Assembly: GCA_003427395.1 (NCBI GenBank)
Contig: BFEA01000010.1
Coordinates: forward strand, 2,595,541 to 2,615,687
Reading direction: 5' to 3'
DNA: 20,147 nt
Source of the DNA: Chara braunii
Lineage: Eukaryota; Streptophyta; Charophyceae; Charales; Characeae
Shown here: positions 17,508 to 20,147 of the stretch, piece after piece
Numbering within the stretch: position 1 is the first letter of the stretch
Layout: every line of letters begins with the position of its first letter
Notes under the pieces: model-generated
Told to the model about the DNA's origin: nothing
Seen by the model: the letters and a program-made list of their open reading frames with translations, nothing else
The model's database searches: none
Translations under genes and position numbers: made by a program

Positions 17508-18772
17508 TGGTTCGAACTGCACTTCATTGGTTCTTCGCAATAGCTGTTTGGTGCTTCACATGAGGTGTGGGGCAGTAATAAGGCTTGGGCGTTGAATGAT
17601 CGGCGGCCCAGGGTCGTGTGGGAGCGCCAGGAAGCTATTCGGTGACATTAGAGGTGTACGCTGGATGATGAGAGCTCACTGATGTGGCATTTAAGCCGAG
17701 GTGGAACTGCATTCTGCTGTTGGTTGTGCAGAGGCAAAGACCCGTCATCATAAATGCACATCAGGTTGCCCGTGAGAAATCTGTGGTTGGGGGCAGCATT
17801 ATGAGGTGTGTTGCTCTCTTCCTTATCTACCCTCTTCATTACTTCTTACCGTGAGGAAGTGAGTTCTGTCTTGAGAGTCCTCTCAATGTGAGGTGTCGCG
17901 GGCGCTCAACCTTGGGAGTCGACATTCTTCCTGGGCAGCAAGCCGGTGGGAGACGGGCGAAGCCTTTGAAGGGCCCTGAATGAAGCACTCGGGTCACCGT
18001 CACCATGCCAACCCGCTGGGACTAGTACACGCATGCTTTGTCGCAAGTCCTTGGTTCTGCTGCTGTGCAATAGAGGTCATGCAGGGCATGCCAGCCCTTT
18101 GAACAGACGCTTACCAGACCGTCTCTAAATGTATTTGGCGGGTTCCGGTGTTGAACCCTGGTTGTGATCGTCGTCCTGTCTGCGACGTTAAATAATTCCT
18201 GAGGACCTTGGGGGCTGTCCTTAAACTGCCTCTTGATCAGCCTGATCAAACCGGATGTAAGGCTCGTTGCATGCGAGGGTAAACAACGTGCAGGGGCTGG
18301 CAGGTTCGGCATAGACTTGGGGCACAGAGGTGGGCTGGATTGCACACCTTCAGACACGCCTCTCAACCAGATGCTCAGGGCGTTGACACAAAGTGACCAA
18401 TCAAGAAGGATACAGGGAGAGGTGGCATTCCGGTAACTGTTCGCAAAGTTATTAATTAGGAAATATTCCATCCAGCATGCATCTTTGCAGGTGACACTAT
18501 TTTATTTTTGATTATTTAGTTGTTACGGACTTGATTGACAACTAACAGATAGTTGCAGATAGTTAGTATTCCTTGTTGCATGCATTATGTTCCCGAGTAA
18601 TCCAAAAAGTAAAATTAGTATTACCTGTAAGACTTGATATTGATTGCTGGTTACCACTTGATTACTTCTCTCTAGGCTGACCGAAATTAGTTGATTGTTC
18701 ATACTCCGTTGTGTGTCATGCTGAGGTAGGATTTAGTGTGGATTCTAGTTTAGATCTCACACACTATAGCTA
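17508..18772 (+). other. 1.26-kb leader of element C
   Basis: Lies between the primer site and the first supported ORF. No gene is seen on either strand; the longest - strand frame (149 codons, 18022-18471) has no recognisable domain. Composition changes at about 18480 from GC-balanced to AT-rich. Splice-like signals occur (CTGTAAG near 18626, CTCTCTAG ending 18676), so part of the leader might be removed as an intron; this is inference. Confidence 0.5.
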
Positions 18773-20040
18773 ATGAGTGATGCAGGCGGTAATGAGGAGG
18801 AGGAACGAGTAATGGAACCTCTTAGAGTGAGTCGTAGAACTGCACTCAGTCAACCGATTACCTTCTTGGAGTTAGGCCAGGGAGAGGAAAGGAGGCTGCA
18901 AAGGAAAGCCAGGGAAAGAACGATATTAGAGAGGGTTAGGACAGCGGCAACCAATGCTGAACGGACACTTGCAGCAGCAAGACTAGCGGACGCTAGAGTC
19001 CCGGTTGACGTTGCGATGGCTACCTCCTCGACAGTGTCACAGGCCTTGTCCCAGGCCTCTTCGTCAGGTGTCAGTCGGGGTGTATCTCGGAGTTCTGTTA
19101 GTCAATCTATTGGCTTGCAAGTTAGCCAACCAATGCCACTCACACTTGAGGATTATGAAATCCTTCAAGCGAAAAAACTCCATGATCAACTACAACAGCA
19201 ATTAAGAGATGCAGCAGAGAGGAGGCAGAGGGCTATCACGAGAAAAGCTAGACTAGGAGCTAGGAGGCAGGAGTTAAGGAATTTAGAGGCACTAGACGAG
19301 TTGATATTTGACCATGCGATGCAAGCGCTGCGTCGCTCACTTGTGTGGCGGAAACGCAGGTTGTCCAACAGGAAGTGCTGGCCGAACTAGTGGAAGGTCA
19401 GAAACGGATTCTGGCTGCACTGCAAGTTCCTCGTCCTATGATGAGACAACCTCAATATGTTGTAGCTCCCCCTTCGGTTGCGGGTCCTTCAATGACGTCG
19501 TCGCCGGTAGGGCCCTCTTTCTCTCCTATGTTTGACACGCCTCTTACAAGTAGTCAACCAGTAGTCAGTGATCCGGTTCTTATCTCTTCTCCCGTGCCAT
19601 CGAGAACGGTGGCAGCTACAGTGCCATTGTCTAGACAGCCGCAGGTTAGCATGCAGCGCCCTGTCTCAGTGGCTATGCAGCCACCAACCCGCCTGCCGAC
19701 GACTCTTGGGTAGATCGGTTGGCGGCTTTCGTGTTCGATTTCTCCAAGGTTTCGGATTGGGCCCGACGTCTTCTTCGACACGACGATTGTGACATGGGAG
19801 GCAGGCCGGGGTCCTCGCCGCCTCCATTTACTCACGATATCTTTATGCGAGATGGGGATGAGCGTGTTGATATCGTCGACGATGCCGATTTCGGTGGCGA
19901 CACTGCTGCCGTGGGGGACAATCTCGTTTTTATTGTGAATCGAGACTTCGATGATGCGGGAGTCGAAGGTGATGAGTGGGAGCAAGCATCGATCTTTGAC
20001 CTGGGGGATGACGATAGTCAGTTGTCGGGTGGTGTGTGGG
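18773..20040 (+). pseudogene. gag-position ORF of element C, frameshifted twice, open at right edge
   Basis: First ORF after a retrotransposon leader, so most likely gag, though no capsid domain is recognised. Start chosen as ATG 18773 (ATGAGTGATGC). Frame 1 runs to 19390 and is rich in Arg/Glu/Ala/Gln, with coiled-coil-like stretches at about residues 40-80 and 130-190 (e.g. LHDQLQQQLRDAAERRQRAI). Near 19315-19345 the sensible reading moves back one base; frame 2 (EVLAELVEGQKRILAALQ, then a Pro/Ser/Val-rich linker) stops at TAG 19711-19713. Near 19680 it moves back one base again: an open frame from 19650 encodes DDSWVDRLAAFVFDFSK, then an acidic Asp/Gly-rich stretch, until the sequence decays into G-rich repeats after about 20020. 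Two one-base deletions by decay or base-calling error fit best. No zinc knuckle or protease motif is seen. Confidence 0.6.
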
Positions 20041-20074
20041 TGGTGTGTGGGTGGGGGTCGGTAGGTGGCTGGGT

Positions 20075-20086
20075 GGGGGGGGGGGG

Positions 20087-20147
<61 letters not shown>
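20075..20147. other. Terminal poly-G run, probable assembly artefact
   Basis: 73 bases of G broken by one C at 20087, at the very end of the window and preceded by GGTGGTGTGTGGGTGG-type sequence from about 20027. Two-colour Illumina chemistry calls absent signal as G (known), and such runs accumulate at contig edges. A real G tract cannot be excluded. Confidence 0.75.

Overview
This is nuclear DNA of a eukaryote, most likely of the plant lineage (a streptophyte; I cannot name the species). The clue is the LTR-retrotransposon primer-binding sites: a perfect 12-base match to the 3' end of initiator tRNA-Met at 17496-17507 (+) and an 11/12 match at 8448-8459 (-), a typical plant arrangement. There are no operons, tRNA, rRNA or CRISPR, and no intact cellular gene that I can support. 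The window is repeat and transposon debris, and its right end (20075-20147) is an almost pure G run that looks like a contig-edge artefact.

Layout. 1-1850: three related tandem arrays (91 bp, 92 bp and about 174 bp units). 1915-2199: GA-rich tract ending in a perfect hairpin where the purine bias changes strand. 2200-5204: pyrimidine-rich DNA with no gene, but packed with short, mutually different inverted repeats; two stretches (3388-4015 and 4676-5204) are diverged tandem copies that keep hairpins at matching places although both arms have changed. 5205-5416: 26-bp minisatellite.

5964-9440 is element A (- strand): LTR with TATA box, tRNA-Met primer site, a leader holding 16 near-helically spaced GTTGACC motifs, then a Ty3/gypsy-like gag reading frame of 570 codons with no frameshift and five premature stops, all explainable as C-to-T changes. 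9430-9960 is a plus-strand promoter-like segment plus a short fragment repeated inverted at 11710-11858. 9996-11712 is element B (- strand): a broken end of a chromodomain Ty3/gypsy integrase followed by its 3' LTR. LTRs and leader of A and B carry a recurring hairpin with a constant TATG loop (CATA in the element sense) and changing but complementary stems.

11859-16760 holds unassigned DNA with a 35-bp repeat, an AT-rich island, a GTACC inverted repeat and a GT/GA microsatellite. 17492 onward is element C (+ strand): LTR end, primer site, a 1.26-kb leader and a frameshifted gag-position ORF (18773-20040).

The most interesting candidates are the inverted-repeat field at 2650-5190 and the TATG-loop hairpin family in elements A and B. 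Both are pattern observations whose function is unknown.
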